This document shows, piece after piece, positions 1-7,298 of a stretch of 11,614 bases of DNA; the first letter of the stretch is position 1, and each line of letters starts with the position of its first letter. Source of the DNA: Vulcanimicrobiota bacterium (GTDB lineage: Bacteria; Vulcanimicrobiota; Vulcanimicrobiia; Vulcanimicrobiales; Vulcanimicrobiaceae); assembly GCA_019237435.1 (NCBI GenBank), contig JAFAHB010000041.1:1-11614 (forward strand), read 5' to 3'. The translations under genes and the position numbers were made by a program. The notes under the pieces were generated by a model that ran no database searches, was not told the DNA's origin, and was given only the letters and a program-made list of their open reading frames with translations.

Positions 1-1
1 G

Positions 2-1450
2 CAGAGCGAGCCGCTGGTCAAGGAGATACCTCCTAAAGCAGCCGATCTCTCCGCGTGGTATACCGCCGTTTGCCTGAAAGCGGAACTCGTTTCTTATTCA
101 CCCGTGCGCGGCTGCGTCGTGCTTCGCCCGCAGGGATTCGGCATGTGGGAGAACCTGCAAAAGCACCTCGACGAACGCTTCAAGGCGACCGGGCATGAGA
201 ACGCATACTTTCCGCTTTTTATACCCGAGAGCTTGCTCGCGAGGGAAGCGCAGCATGTCGAGGGCTTCGCGCCCGAGGTTGCGTGGGTGACCCAGGGTGG
301 GAGCGAGATTCTCACCGAGCGCCTCGCGGTGCGGCCGACATCGGAAGTGATCATCGGGACGATGTACGCGCAATGGGTTGAGTCGTACCGGGATCTGCCG
401 ATTCTGATCAATCAATGGGCGAACGTCGTACGCTGGGAAAAGGCCACGCGTCCGTTTCTGCGCACCATGGAGTTTCTGTGGCAAGAGGGCCATACGGCGC
501 ACGCGACCGCCGCGGAAGCGCGCGAAGAAACGCTCAAGATCCTGGAGCTTTATCGCGATTTTGCCGAGAACGTGGCGGCGGTGCCGGTCTACGCGGGGCG
601 AAAGAGCGCGGGCGAGCGTTTCCCGGGCGCCCTCGAAACCTTCGCCATCGAAGCATTGATGCCCGACGGGAGGGCGCTGCAGTCCGGCACGTCCCACGAC
701 TTGGGCCAGAACTTCGCAAAGGCGTACGACATCAAATTCGTCGATGCCGATCGCGCGATAAAACACGCCCACACGACGTCCTGGGGTATATCGTGGCGAA
801 TGCTCGGCGGCCTCATCATGACCCACGGAGATGACCGAGGGCTGCGCATTCCGCCCAAGATGGCGCCCATCGAAGCGGTCGTAATTCCGATCGTGCGATC
901 GAGCGACGACCGCGCAGTCGAGGTCGGCAACAGGCTGGCAAGTCATTTGCGCGACGCGGGGTTCCGCGTCCGAGCGGACCTGCGTGACGAGCAACCCGGA
1001 TGGAAGTACAGCGAATGGGACCTTCGCGGCGTTCCGGTTCGCATCGAGATCGGACCGCGTGACGTCGACGCACAAACCGCCGTGCTCGCGCGGCGCGACC
1101 GTAGCAAGGGCGAAGAAGGGCAGCGCCGTAGCGTCGCGCTGTCCGAGGTTCCGGATCTGCTGCGTCCGCTACTCGACGAAATTCAGTCCTCGCTCTACCG
1201 CCAAGCAAAAACATTTCTGGACGAGCACACGATTACGGCAACCGGTCGCGACGAGTTCCTGGAACTTTGCCGCGCGCGTGCCGGAATGATCGATATCCCG
1301 TGGTGCGAGCGAGCTGAGTGCGAAGCGCAGGTCAAGGCACTGACTACTGCGACGACGCGCGTGCTTCGGCCATTGGCCGATTCGGATGCTGTTTGCGTCG
1401 CGTGCGGCGAGTCGGCGAAAACCAGAGCGTATTTTGCGCAGTCATATTAA
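2..1450 (+). CDS. proS: Prolyl-tRNA synthetase, archaeal/eukaryotic-like type (5' end cut by window)
   Basis: Charges tRNA-Pro with proline in the cytoplasm. The frame is open from base 2. Alignment from memory with the Thermus enzyme suggests only a few N-terminal residues lie outside the window. Visible class II motifs are RPTSE (about nt 332-346), RPFLRTMEFLWQEGHTAH (motif 2 region, about nt 449-502) and HGDDRGL (motif 3, about nt 824-844). No editing (INS) domain is inserted between motifs 2 and 3, as expected for this type and unlike the E. coli enzyme. The C-terminal domain carries Cys pairs spaced 5 and 3 residues apart (WCERAEC near nt 1301-1321, CVAC near nt 1394-1405). These match the zinc site of Thermus-type ProRS, and the protein ends in the conserved terminal Tyr. 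The stop is TAA at 1448-1450. The next gene starts inside its 3' end. Assignment is very secure; only the start codon is unseen. Confidence 0.96.
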   Translation, partial: QSEPLVKEIPPKAADLSAWYTAVCLKAELVSYSPVRGCVVLRPQGFGMWENLQKHLDERFKATGHENAYFPLFIPESLLAREAQHVEGFAPEVAWVTQGGSEILTERLAVRPTSEVIIGTMYAQWVESYRDLPILINQWANVVRWEKATRPFLRTMEFLWQEGHTAHATAAEAREETLKILELYRDFAENVAAVPVYAGRKSAGERFPGALETFAIEALMPDGRALQSGTSHDLGQNFAKAYDIKFVDADRAIKHAHTTSWGISWRMLGGLIMTHGDDRGLRIPPKMAPIEAVVIPIVRSSDDRAVEVGNRLASHLRDAGFRVRADLRDEQPGWKYSEWDLRGVPVRIEIGPRDVDAQTAVLARRDRSKGEEGQRRSVALSEVPDLLRPLLDEIQSSLYRQAKTFLDEHTITATGRDEFLELCRARAGMIDIPWCERAECEAQVKALTTATTRVLRPLADSDAVCVACGESAKTRAYFAQSY

Positions 1451-1982
1451 GGCGGCGTTGGCGGCCGTGCTCGTGGCGGCGCTGTCCGGAAGTATCGCGG
1501 CCGGATACGCACCGACCGTCGCGCAGCTGGACGCCGCGGCGCGCGCAGTCGGAAATCGCCATGACCTCGCCGAGCAAATCGGAACCCTGATCTTCGCTAC
1601 GCGCTGGCCGGCCGAAGTGAGTCAGATTTCCGCCAACGAGCTGGCCGGGCACGTGATCGTGGGCATCCGCGTGCTCGGCGTAAAATTTCACCAGCAAATG
1701 CGTCGCAGCGAGTTCGCCGACGAGGCAGTCGCGCTGGTCGCGAAGGCCTTCGCCGCAGTGCCGTCGGCCGAAGAGGTCGATCTGTGGGCAAGCGTCCCGA
1801 TTAGCGTGGCAAAAGGCGTCATCGTGACCGGCGACCTGGCGAAACCGACCTCGCGCACCGTCTTTAGCGTGAGCGTGCGTCGGGGCGAAAGCAGCGCGTC
1901 GCTTCGGGCGCGCATTGCAAGCAATGGTGGCGTTTTCTGGGATGAGGCGTGGGCTCGGAGTGCCTTTAGACCGAATGTATAA
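1434..1982 (+). CDS. Small secreted protein of unknown function
   Basis: I do not recognise a family. From the TTG at 1434 the product is about 182 residues, with a good Sec signal peptide: positive start MRSHIK, hydrophobic AALAAVLVAALSG, then a likely signal peptidase I site near IAAGYA. There is no lipobox Cys and no later membrane helix, so it should be periplasmic or exported. The mature part is Ala/Val-rich and has no cysteine or obvious metal motif. An ATG at 1386 in the same frame would add 16 residues (MLFASRAASRRKPERI) that make an unusually long charged n-region, so I prefer TTG, which has a weak CAGAG six bases upstream. The gene overlaps the end of proS by 17 bases and the M16 peptidase start by 8, which suggests translational coupling and perhaps a link to envelope proteolysis. 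Confidence 0.72.
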   Translation: MRSHIKAALAAVLVAALSGSIAAGYAPTVAQLDAAARAVGNRHDLAEQIGTLIFATRWPAEVSQISANELAGHVIVGIRVLGVKFHQQMRRSEFADEAVALVAKAFAAVPSAEEVDLWASVPISVAKGVIVTGDLAKPTSRTVFSVSVRRGESSASLRARIASNGGVFWDEAWARSAFRPNV

Positions 1983-3231
1983 GAAGACGACGCTATCGAA
2001 CGGCTTACGCGTCATCACCGAGAGGATGCCCTCGGTGCGCTCGGCCACCGTCGGCATTTGGGCCGACGTCGGATCGGCGGTTGAGAGACCGCACCAGCGC
2101 GGTATCTCGCATTTGATCGAGCACATGCTCTTCAAGGGGACCCATCGCCGCAGCGCTCGGCAGATCGCCGAAACGATGGACGGCGTCGGTGGAAATCTCA
2201 ACGCCTTCACCGACAAAGAGACGACTTGCTACTATGCAAAGGTCATCGACCGCCATGTCCCTTTGGCGCTCGACGTCCTCGCCGACATGTTTCTTCACGC
2301 GGCCTTTGAGCCGCAGGAGCTGGCCAAAGAGCACAAGGTCATCTTGGAGGAGATCAAGATGTACGACGACTCGCCGGACGATCTCATCCACGACGTGTTC
2401 TTGCAAACGATGTGGCGCGGCTCAAATCTCGGAGACCCGACGATCGGCTTTGCCGAAACGGTCGTGCGCGTTACTCCGGAGGACTTGCGCGCGCACATGC
2501 GGGCGCATTACTCGCCGAACTGCGTGATCGTCGCGGCCGCCGGTAACGTCGATCATAGCCTGTTTGTCGAAACGGTAGCCGAGCAGTTTGCGGGCTTTGA
2601 AGGAAACTGCGCGTTCCCGCAGCCCGAGTCGCCGACCCTTACGCCCGCCACCAACGTTCGATACAAGGATAGCGAACAGGCATACATCGTTCTCGGAACC
2701 AGGGGAGTGGACGTGCGCGACGAGCGTCGCTACGCAGCTTCTCTGCTGGACACCGTGCTGGGTGGAGGAATGTCAAGCCGGCTCTTCCAGGAGATCCGCG
2801 AGCAGCGCGGCCTGGTTTATAGCGTATACTCGTTTCAGGCCTCCTATCGCGCCGCCGGACTCTTCGGCGTCTATGCGGGAACCTCGCCGGAAAACGTCCA
2901 GGCCTGCATCGACGTCATCGTCGAGCAGTTTGCCCGGGTGCGAAACGAGCCGATCGGGGATGAAGAGCTCGATCTAGCTAAGGAACACGTGAAGGGCAAC
3001 TTGACGCTGTCACTGGAGTCAACCTCGAGCCGAATGATTCGGTTAGGCCGCAACGAGCTCGCGCTGGGCCGCGAAGTTACGACCGAGGAGATCGAGTCGC
3101 GGATCGACTCTGTGACGCCCGAACAAGTTCAGGCAGTCGCGCAGGAGTTGCTCGTCGACGAGAACCTGGGCCTGTGCATCATCGGCCCGGTGGATGAGGG
3201 GTCAATCGTGTGGAGCTCCCACGCAGCATAG
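1975..3231 (+). CDS. M16 family zinc metallopeptidase (processing-peptidase-like)
   Basis: Zinc-dependent endopeptidase of the pitrilysin/mitochondrial-processing-peptidase family, PqqL/YmxG-like, 418 residues, the usual size for the single-unit bacterial form. The inverted zinc motif HLIEH is at residues 46-50. The third ligand is one of the two Glu in EEIKM at 126-127, the expected 76-residue spacing. The second domain carries the conserved GGGMSSRLFQEIREQRGLVYS stretch (about 263-283), whose Arg/Tyr help hold substrate, so both halves look intact. The start is set at ATG 1975 because MYKKTTLSNGLRV is the usual N-terminus of the family; GTG 1960 or ATG 1942 are alternatives. A GGAG at 1957-1960 lies 14 bases upstream, a little far. 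There is no signal peptide, so it is probably cytoplasmic. Physiological substrate unknown. It overlaps the secreted-protein gene by 8 bases. Confidence 0.92.
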   Translation: MYKKTTLSNGLRVITERMPSVRSATVGIWADVGSAVERPHQRGISHLIEHMLFKGTHRRSARQIAETMDGVGGNLNAFTDKETTCYYAKVIDRHVPLALDVLADMFLHAAFEPQELAKEHKVILEEIKMYDDSPDDLIHDVFLQTMWRGSNLGDPTIGFAETVVRVTPEDLRAHMRAHYSPNCVIVAAAGNVDHSLFVETVAEQFAGFEGNCAFPQPESPTLTPATNVRYKDSEQAYIVLGTRGVDVRDERRYAASLLDTVLGGGMSSRLFQEIREQRGLVYSVYSFQASYRAAGLFGVYAGTSPENVQACIDVIVEQFARVRNEPIGDEELDLAKEHVKGNLTLSLESTSSRMIRLGRNELALGREVTTEEIESRIDSVTPEQVQAVAQELLVDENLGLCIIGPVDEGSIVWSSHAA

Positions 3232-3276
3232 CGACGTCTGTATCGCCGGCCGACATGCTGCATCGGGTCGCTCGTC

Positions 3277-3295
3277 GCGCCACCTCCTGTGGCGC
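3277..3295 (+). terminator. GC-rich hairpin between M16 and amj genes, possible weak terminator
   Basis: Perfect 7-base inverted repeat GCGCCAC (3277-3283) and GTGGCGC (3289-3295) around a CTCCT loop, 46 bases after the M16 stop. It is followed by TTCTGCT rather than a real T-tract, so intrinsic termination would be weak. The 117-base gap (3232-3348) that holds it is the longest non-coding stretch in the window and separates two otherwise tightly packed gene blocks. I see no convincing promoter in the rest of the gap. Confidence 0.35.
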
Positions 3296-3348
3296 TTCTG
3301 CTACACCGCGCTCGCGTCGGAGCCCCTGACAAGGCACGTAACTCGCCG

Positions 3349-4239
3349 ATGCAGCTGACTATCGCCGCCGCGATCGCTCCGCACGTTTGGAGTGGGAAGT
3401 TGGTTGGGGCGATGGCGATCACGTTCGTGGTGCAAGGCGTCACGATCGGGGCGTATGCGGCGCGACTGGCCGGGGTTCAGACGAAGCGAATCGCGACCTC
3501 GATCTCGCTATTCAACTTGTTCGTGACCGCGGGGCGGCTAGCGAATCTGTTCGTTATCTTTTTTATGGGGCCGCTTTCGGATCAAGCGGCGAACGCCGTC
3601 GGAAAGTTGCAAGCCGACGCTGTCGCAGCAGCGACGTGGCAGCACGTGTTTGAGATACAACTTCGGTTCATCGTGCTCGCGGGCACGTTCGGCATGGTCG
3701 TCTTTGCGTTTTTCCTGCCGATGTTTACGTACCTATTCCGCCGAGGGGTGCACTCGTTTGAAGCTCGAGGCTCGGTTCCGCATTCGCTTGCCCGGTTGCT
3801 TTCGCCGCGAGTATTGATCGACGTGCTTCGCTCCGAGGTCCTCCCGTCGCCGGCCGATCTGCGCAACTTTGATTGGCGTGTACTGCCGAAGCGGCTGCTC
3901 ATCTTCAATACGGTCGTCATGTGCGTGTATGCCATCGGGGTGCAATCGTCATATCTTGCATCCGTGCTTGACGTCACGGTCAGAGGGACTGCCATTGGGC
4001 TGTCCGGCGTGGTGAACGGAATCGGCACAATAGCCTTCACGCTCTTCGTCGACCCGACCTCGGCGATTATCACGGACCAGGCGATCCATGGCAAACGCAG
4101 CGTCGAGGAAGTTCGCTCGATGGTGTTCTACTTATCGCTAACGGCCATCGCCGGCTCGCTGCTCTCGCAGGCGATTCTCTATCCGGCCGCAGTTGTCATC
4201 GAGGTGGTTGCACGATTTGCCGCGCACGTTCACGTATAG
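3349..4239 (+). CDS. amj: Lipid II flippase, Amj family (DUF2837)
   Basis: Polytopic inner-membrane protein matching the Amj family, first described in Bacillus subtilis as an alternative to MurJ that flips lipid II for peptidoglycan synthesis. The diagnostic stretch is near the N-terminus: AARLAGVQTKRIATSISLFN (residues 37-56) followed by AGRLANLF, a family signature I recognise. About six membrane helices are visible (near 22-40, 52-73, 104-130, 188-208, 215-236 and 262-285). The product is 296 residues from ATG 3349, close to the family's 260-300. ATG 3412 would also leave the first helix. A longer GTG start at 3289 would sit inside the hairpin and add a non-conserved, uncharacteristic leader, so I reject it. 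Only a weak AAGG precedes ATG 3349. The next gene starts inside its 3' end. Family call is firm; flippase function is inferred from the family. Confidence 0.85.
   Translation: MQLTIAAAIAPHVWSGKLVGAMAITFVVQGVTIGAYAARLAGVQTKRIATSISLFNLFVTAGRLANLFVIFFMGPLSDQAANAVGKLQADAVAAATWQHVFEIQLRFIVLAGTFGMVVFAFFLPMFTYLFRRGVHSFEARGSVPHSLARLLSPRVLIDVLRSEVLPSPADLRNFDWRVLPKRLLIFNTVVMCVYAIGVQSSYLASVLDVTVRGTAIGLSGVVNGIGTIAFTLFVDPTSAIITDQAIHGKRSVEEVRSMVFYLSLTAIAGSLLSQAILYPAAVVIEVVARFAAHVHV
4201..4207 (+). promoter_or_regulatory. Ribosome binding site deciding the TTG start of the TPR lipoprotein
   Basis: GAGGTGG, a close match to the Shine-Dalgarno consensus, lies 9 bases before the TTG at 4217, inside the 3' end of amj. 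Two other in-frame TTG codons (4193 and 4208) lie upstream of the site or directly against it and would not be served by it. Confidence 0.6.
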
Positions 4240-4882
4240 AATAATCGCCGCTTGGTGCGGTGTCGCGTTCTTGAGCGGGTGCGCCGGCTCGATCGAGCGG
4301 TGGATCGTGAACACGCGCGTCCATCAAGGCGATGTGGCGCTCGCGCGGGGCGACGCGCGTGACGCTGCGCTGGCGTATCGGCTTGCCCTGCGCGTCGACC
4401 CGAAGGACGAACAGGCACGCCTAGGCTACGTTGAAGCAGCTGCGGCGCTCGGAAGGATCCAGTACGCCAAAGGAGCGTTTGACGACGCCTTGGCGACGGT
4501 CGATGAGGGGCTGGCCATCGATTCACAGAGCGTCAGTCTGGCGGCGCTAAAGTCGACCATCGAACAAGCCAAGCTTCAGCGCGAAATCGTGCTTTCAAAC
4601 TATCCTACCTACCGCGCCGCGGGTTTGGAAATTCAGCGGGCCTATCAACAGCTCAATGCGACCAACGCGCTTCTGCTGCGAAATCTCAAGCGGTTCGGTT
4701 ATACGTTCGATGTGGCCGAACTTACCTCGGCGATCAAGCGAAGCTACGAGTTGGAGCTCGAGTTGACGCGAAACACGAACCGGTTGATCCTCTACCGCCA
4801 GCTCGTCACGTCCGGCGTTCCCGAGCGGCCCAGCGAGTCGACGACGAGTTTCGGCGCAAGCTCGCTGCTGCCGCTGCCATAG
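4217..4882 (+). CDS. Small TPR-containing lipoprotein
   Basis: Predicted lipoprotein of 221 residues from TTG 4217. It has a positively charged start (MPRTFTYR), a hydrophobic segment and a lipobox LSGC with the lipidated Cys at residue 22. Two TPR-like helix pairs follow: HQGDVALARGDARDAALAYR with LALRVDP (about 36-63), and YAKGAFDDALATVDEGLAID (about 83-102), both with the small/aromatic pattern and closing proline or acidic turn of TPRs. The C-terminal half is helical, with leucine-rich EIQRAYQQLNATNALLLRNLKRF and YELELELTRN stretches that may form a coiled coil. It is probably a membrane-anchored scaffold facing the periplasm. It overlaps amj by 23 bases and sits 4 bases before the DUF4239 gene, so the three are likely made together. 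Exact role and partner unknown. Confidence 0.78.
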   Translation: MPRTFTYRIIAAWCGVAFLSGCAGSIERWIVNTRVHQGDVALARGDARDAALAYRLALRVDPKDEQARLGYVEAAAALGRIQYAKGAFDDALATVDEGLAIDSQSVSLAALKSTIEQAKLQREIVLSNYPTYRAAGLEIQRAYQQLNATNALLLRNLKRFGYTFDVAELTSAIKRSYELELELTRNTNRLILYRQLVTSGVPERPSESTTSFGASSLLPLP

Positions 4883-4886
4883 CGCC

Positions 4887-5663
4887 GTGATCGGTTGGCT
4901 CGAGTCACTGCCCACCTCGTTTGCCGGGATCGTCATCGTCGGTGGGGTTCTGGCGCTGGCCCTGTTCATCGGTTACGTGGTATCGAGGTTCACGTCGGCG
5001 GAGGTTCGCACCGCGCACAACGACCGCGCCGGCTTCATCATTGCGGTGATCGGGGTGGTCTATGCGGTGCTGTTGGCGTTCGTCGCGATCGGGGTCTGGG
5101 AGCGATTTCAGCAGGCGGAGTCGCGCAGCTATGAAGAGGCCGGCGCGGTTGCGACTGTCTACCGCGACGCAGATTCCTTTCCGCATCCGGCGCAGCTTCG
5201 TTCGGTGCTGCGCGCGTACGTTCGCTCCGTCATTGGGGTAGAGTGGCCCCAAATGGAGCGCGGTCAACGCTCCCACGTCTCCAACCTCCTGCTCGAAAAT
5301 GCGGATCGTCAGGTGCGAGCGCTCCCTGCCGATTCGCCGCGGTTAGCTAACATCCAAGCGCAGATGCTGCAGGCAATGGACACCGCACTCGACGACCGGG
5401 AGGCGCGGCTAACGATTTATAGCGGCGGAATCAACGGCATAATCTGGCTCGTGCTTATCGCGGGGGCCATCGTCACCATCGCTTTCACGTACTTCTTCGG
5501 CTTCGACCGAACCCTCATCCAACAGCTGATGATCGGCGCGCTGACCTTTCTCATTGCGCTCGTGCTGTTTCTCATCGTCGCGCTGGACTATCCGTTCCGC
5601 GGCGGCATTGCCGTTCAGCCCGACGCGTTTCGCGCCTTGCTCGAGGCATTCGGCGGCTCCTAA
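4887..5663 (+). CDS. DUF4239 (bestrophin-like) integral membrane protein
   Basis: Belongs to DUF4239, a family annotated as bestrophin-like without an established function in bacteria. 258 residues, usual length. Helices at about 12-33 and 48-71 form the first hairpin and 183-204 and 212-234 the second, with a roughly 110-residue helical soluble domain between. Family signatures are visible: HNDRAGFIIAVIGVVYAVLL (44-63), WERF (71-74), the EEAGAVATVYRDA segment after it, and ALDYPFRGG (232-240) close to the C-terminus. The start is GTG 4887, four bases after the lipoprotein stop and with no Shine-Dalgarno, so translation is probably coupled. Its TAA (5661-5663) overlaps the TAG of the converging glycosyltransferase gene. 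Channel activity is only suggested by the family name. Confidence 0.85.
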   Translation: MIGWLESLPTSFAGIVIVGGVLALALFIGYVVSRFTSAEVRTAHNDRAGFIIAVIGVVYAVLLAFVAIGVWERFQQAESRSYEEAGAVATVYRDADSFPHPAQLRSVLRAYVRSVIGVEWPQMERGQRSHVSNLLLENADRQVRALPADSPRLANIQAQMLQAMDTALDDREARLTIYSGGINGIIWLVLIAGAIVTIAFTYFFGFDRTLIQQLMIGALTFLIALVLFLIVALDYPFRGGIAVQPDAFRALLEAFGGS

Positions 5664-7285
5664 GACGGCGCGAGGCGGCAGAGTCCGTTCGCGTCGAGGA
5701 ACGCGCGACCGGCGCCCGATCGCTCGGCGTTCCGGAACTCCCGCCAAAAACGCTCGGCTTTGGGCGAGACTTTAGCAGGGTCGGTTTCGTAAACGGGCCA
5801 CGCGCCCGCGTAGGCGAGCCTCGGGAAACGCGCGAGCCACGCGCACAGCTCCATATTGTTGCGTAAGCGATTGTCTTCGATAGCGACAAAGTAGCGCGCT
5901 CCCTTGCGTATAGCGCTCTCTTCGTCGAAGGACGTCCAAATGATTGGGTCCTCTTCCCAACCGAAGCGATCGATATAATATTGGACGTCGGGCCCATAGT
6001 GCCCCATGACGATGACGGCATCCTTCGGCAGCGCGTAGTCCAGCGCAACGGCGTTCCGGTAGGCGTCCTTATTATAGCCATAGTACGGCGCTATTGGAAC
6101 TCGGCCGAAGAGCAGCGCCGTAATGCAGATCAGCGGAACCGTCGCCAGGAGGGCGAGGCGCGCCGGCGTAGCGATGTCGGCTTCGCGCAAACCCGCAACG
6201 AATCGGGCGAGCGGCCCCGCGATGACGAGCGCGCAAAGCGGAAGCAACGGATATAAGTAGTAATCGACGCGTTCGACCGTCACGACGACGTAGAGGTAGA
6301 TCAAGCCTCCGATCAGCCAACCCCAGAGTAAGGCTTTCGTACGCGCCGCGACCCACGGCAGCGCGACGAAACCGGCGATCGCAAGCCAAAACGAAATATC
6401 GCCCAACATCGTCACCCGCAGCATAGCGACGACAGTGCGAAAATTGGTGAGCTTAGCACCGAGCGCCGCAGCGCTCGTGAGCGAAGCCTGCAGCGCCGGC
6501 AGGACGTGAAGTCGCGTGATGCCGCTGGCCCAATGCCACTCCGCGTACGACGCGATGCGCCGGTCGTAGACGACCAGAACGAGTATTGGGACGACGAGCA
6601 ACGTTGCGGCGCCTAGCGCGGGGAAGGCGCGGTGGGCGCGCGCGCGCTCGCCCATCATGCCCAGCAACGGTGCCGCGGCAAGCACGGCGACGGGCTTTGC
6701 CAAATAGGCAAGCGTCAAGAGCAGCGTGGATCCTGCCAGGGCGTAAGGCGCCGGACCCTCGGCCTCGGCGATGTAACGCGACGTCGCGTAGAGCGCCGCC
6801 GTCAAGAAGAAGACCATCGCGCAATCAGGCGTGAACGTCCTGCCGTAATAGACGCTTCCAGGAAAAATTGCGTAGAAAAAAGCGGCGGCAATTCCCGCGA
6901 GCGTACTGTTGAACAGCCAGCGGCCGAAAAAAGCGATCGTGACGACCGTGCCCAGGCTAAATGCCAGCACAACGATCCGTCCGAAGATTTCGTGAATCCC
7001 GAAAACCTTATAAGCCGTCGCGACGATGAAGGGAACGATTTGCAGCTCGAGCTCGACGTAGTTCGGCGGCGGCCCGTTATACATCGTCTGGGGGTACATG
7101 ATATCGAAACGCAAGCGAAAAAAATTGCGCGCGATCGCCGCGGTATCGCCTTGCCGCCATCCGGGATGGTCCAGCATCGGGTCATGAATCCCATGCAGCC
7201 TCAACGCCAACCCGATCAGCAGTATACCAGCTAATCCTACCCCCCAATAAATTCTTTGCCTTGACGCGGCCGACACGGTCGGCAC
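5660..7285 (-). CDS. GT39/ArnT-like polyprenyl-phosphate-sugar glycosyltransferase
   Basis: GT-C membrane glycosyltransferase of the PMT/ArnT (GT39, PMT_2) superfamily, which uses polyprenyl-phosphate sugars and transfers them outside the inner membrane. 541 residues from GTG 7285. The first helix is at about 12-30, then the first periplasmic loop with LDHPGWRQGDTAAIARNFF (38-56); Asp39 or Asp47 is the likely catalytic base. The following loop has PPPNYVELELQ, and YYGRTFTPDCAMVFF, typical of the family, comes after. Around ten further hydrophobic helices run to about residue 395, then a soluble C-terminal domain of about 145 residues (contains VIVMGHYGPDVQYY and YFVAIEDNRL) that probably faces the periplasm. 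The start is fixed by GAGGGGGG five bases upstream; earlier in-frame starts lie inside the GtrA gene. Third gene of a minus-strand trio. Donor sugar and acceptor (lipid A, wall polymer or protein) cannot be read from sequence. Confidence 0.88.
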   Translation of the reverse strand: MPTVSAASRQRIYWGVGLAGILLIGLALRLHGIHDPMLDHPGWRQGDTAAIARNFFRLRFDIMYPQTMYNGPPPNYVELELQIVPFIVATAYKVFGIHEIFGRIVVLAFSLGTVVTIAFFGRWLFNSTLAGIAAAFFYAIFPGSVYYGRTFTPDCAMVFFLTAALYATSRYIAEAEGPAPYALAGSTLLLTLAYLAKPVAVLAAAPLLGMMGERARAHRAFPALGAATLLVVPILVLVVYDRRIASYAEWHWASGITRLHVLPALQASLTSAAALGAKLTNFRTVVAMLRVTMLGDISFWLAIAGFVALPWVAARTKALLWGWLIGGLIYLYVVVTVERVDYYLYPLLPLCALVIAGPLARFVAGLREADIATPARLALLATVPLICITALLFGRVPIAPYYGYNKDAYRNAVALDYALPKDAVIVMGHYGPDVQYYIDRFGWEEDPIIWTSFDEESAIRKGARYFVAIEDNRLRNNMELCAWLARFPRLAYAGAWPVYETDPAKVSPKAERFWREFRNAERSGAGRAFLDANGLCRLAPS

Positions 7286-7290
7286 AAGAA

Positions 7291-7298
7291 CCCCCCTC
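7291..7298 (-). promoter_or_regulatory. Strong Shine-Dalgarno deciding the GTG start of the GT39 gene
   Basis: On the minus strand the GtrA stop codon runs straight into the site: TGAGGGGGG, then TTCTT and the GTG at 7285. The purine run is five bases from the start codon, which is good spacing, and shares bases with the upstream stop. This implies translational coupling and rules against starts further upstream. Confidence 0.65.

Noticed and set aside
98..1075. Long minus-strand open frame (325 codons) opposite proS
   Set aside because: Composition is Arg/His/Pro-rich with no recognisable motif, and it lies entirely opposite a certain proS; typical GC-rich shadow frame.
1344..2216. 290-codon minus-strand frame across the secreted-protein gene
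   Set aside because: Considered because the opposing gene is a hypothetical, but the plus strand has a signal peptide and fitting overlaps while this one has an atypical Arg/His-rich sequence spanning proS and M16 ends.
3289..3348. GTG 3289 as start of the Amj protein
   Set aside because: The start sits inside the hairpin and adds a charged, non-conserved leader; ATG 3349 or 3412 fits the family better.
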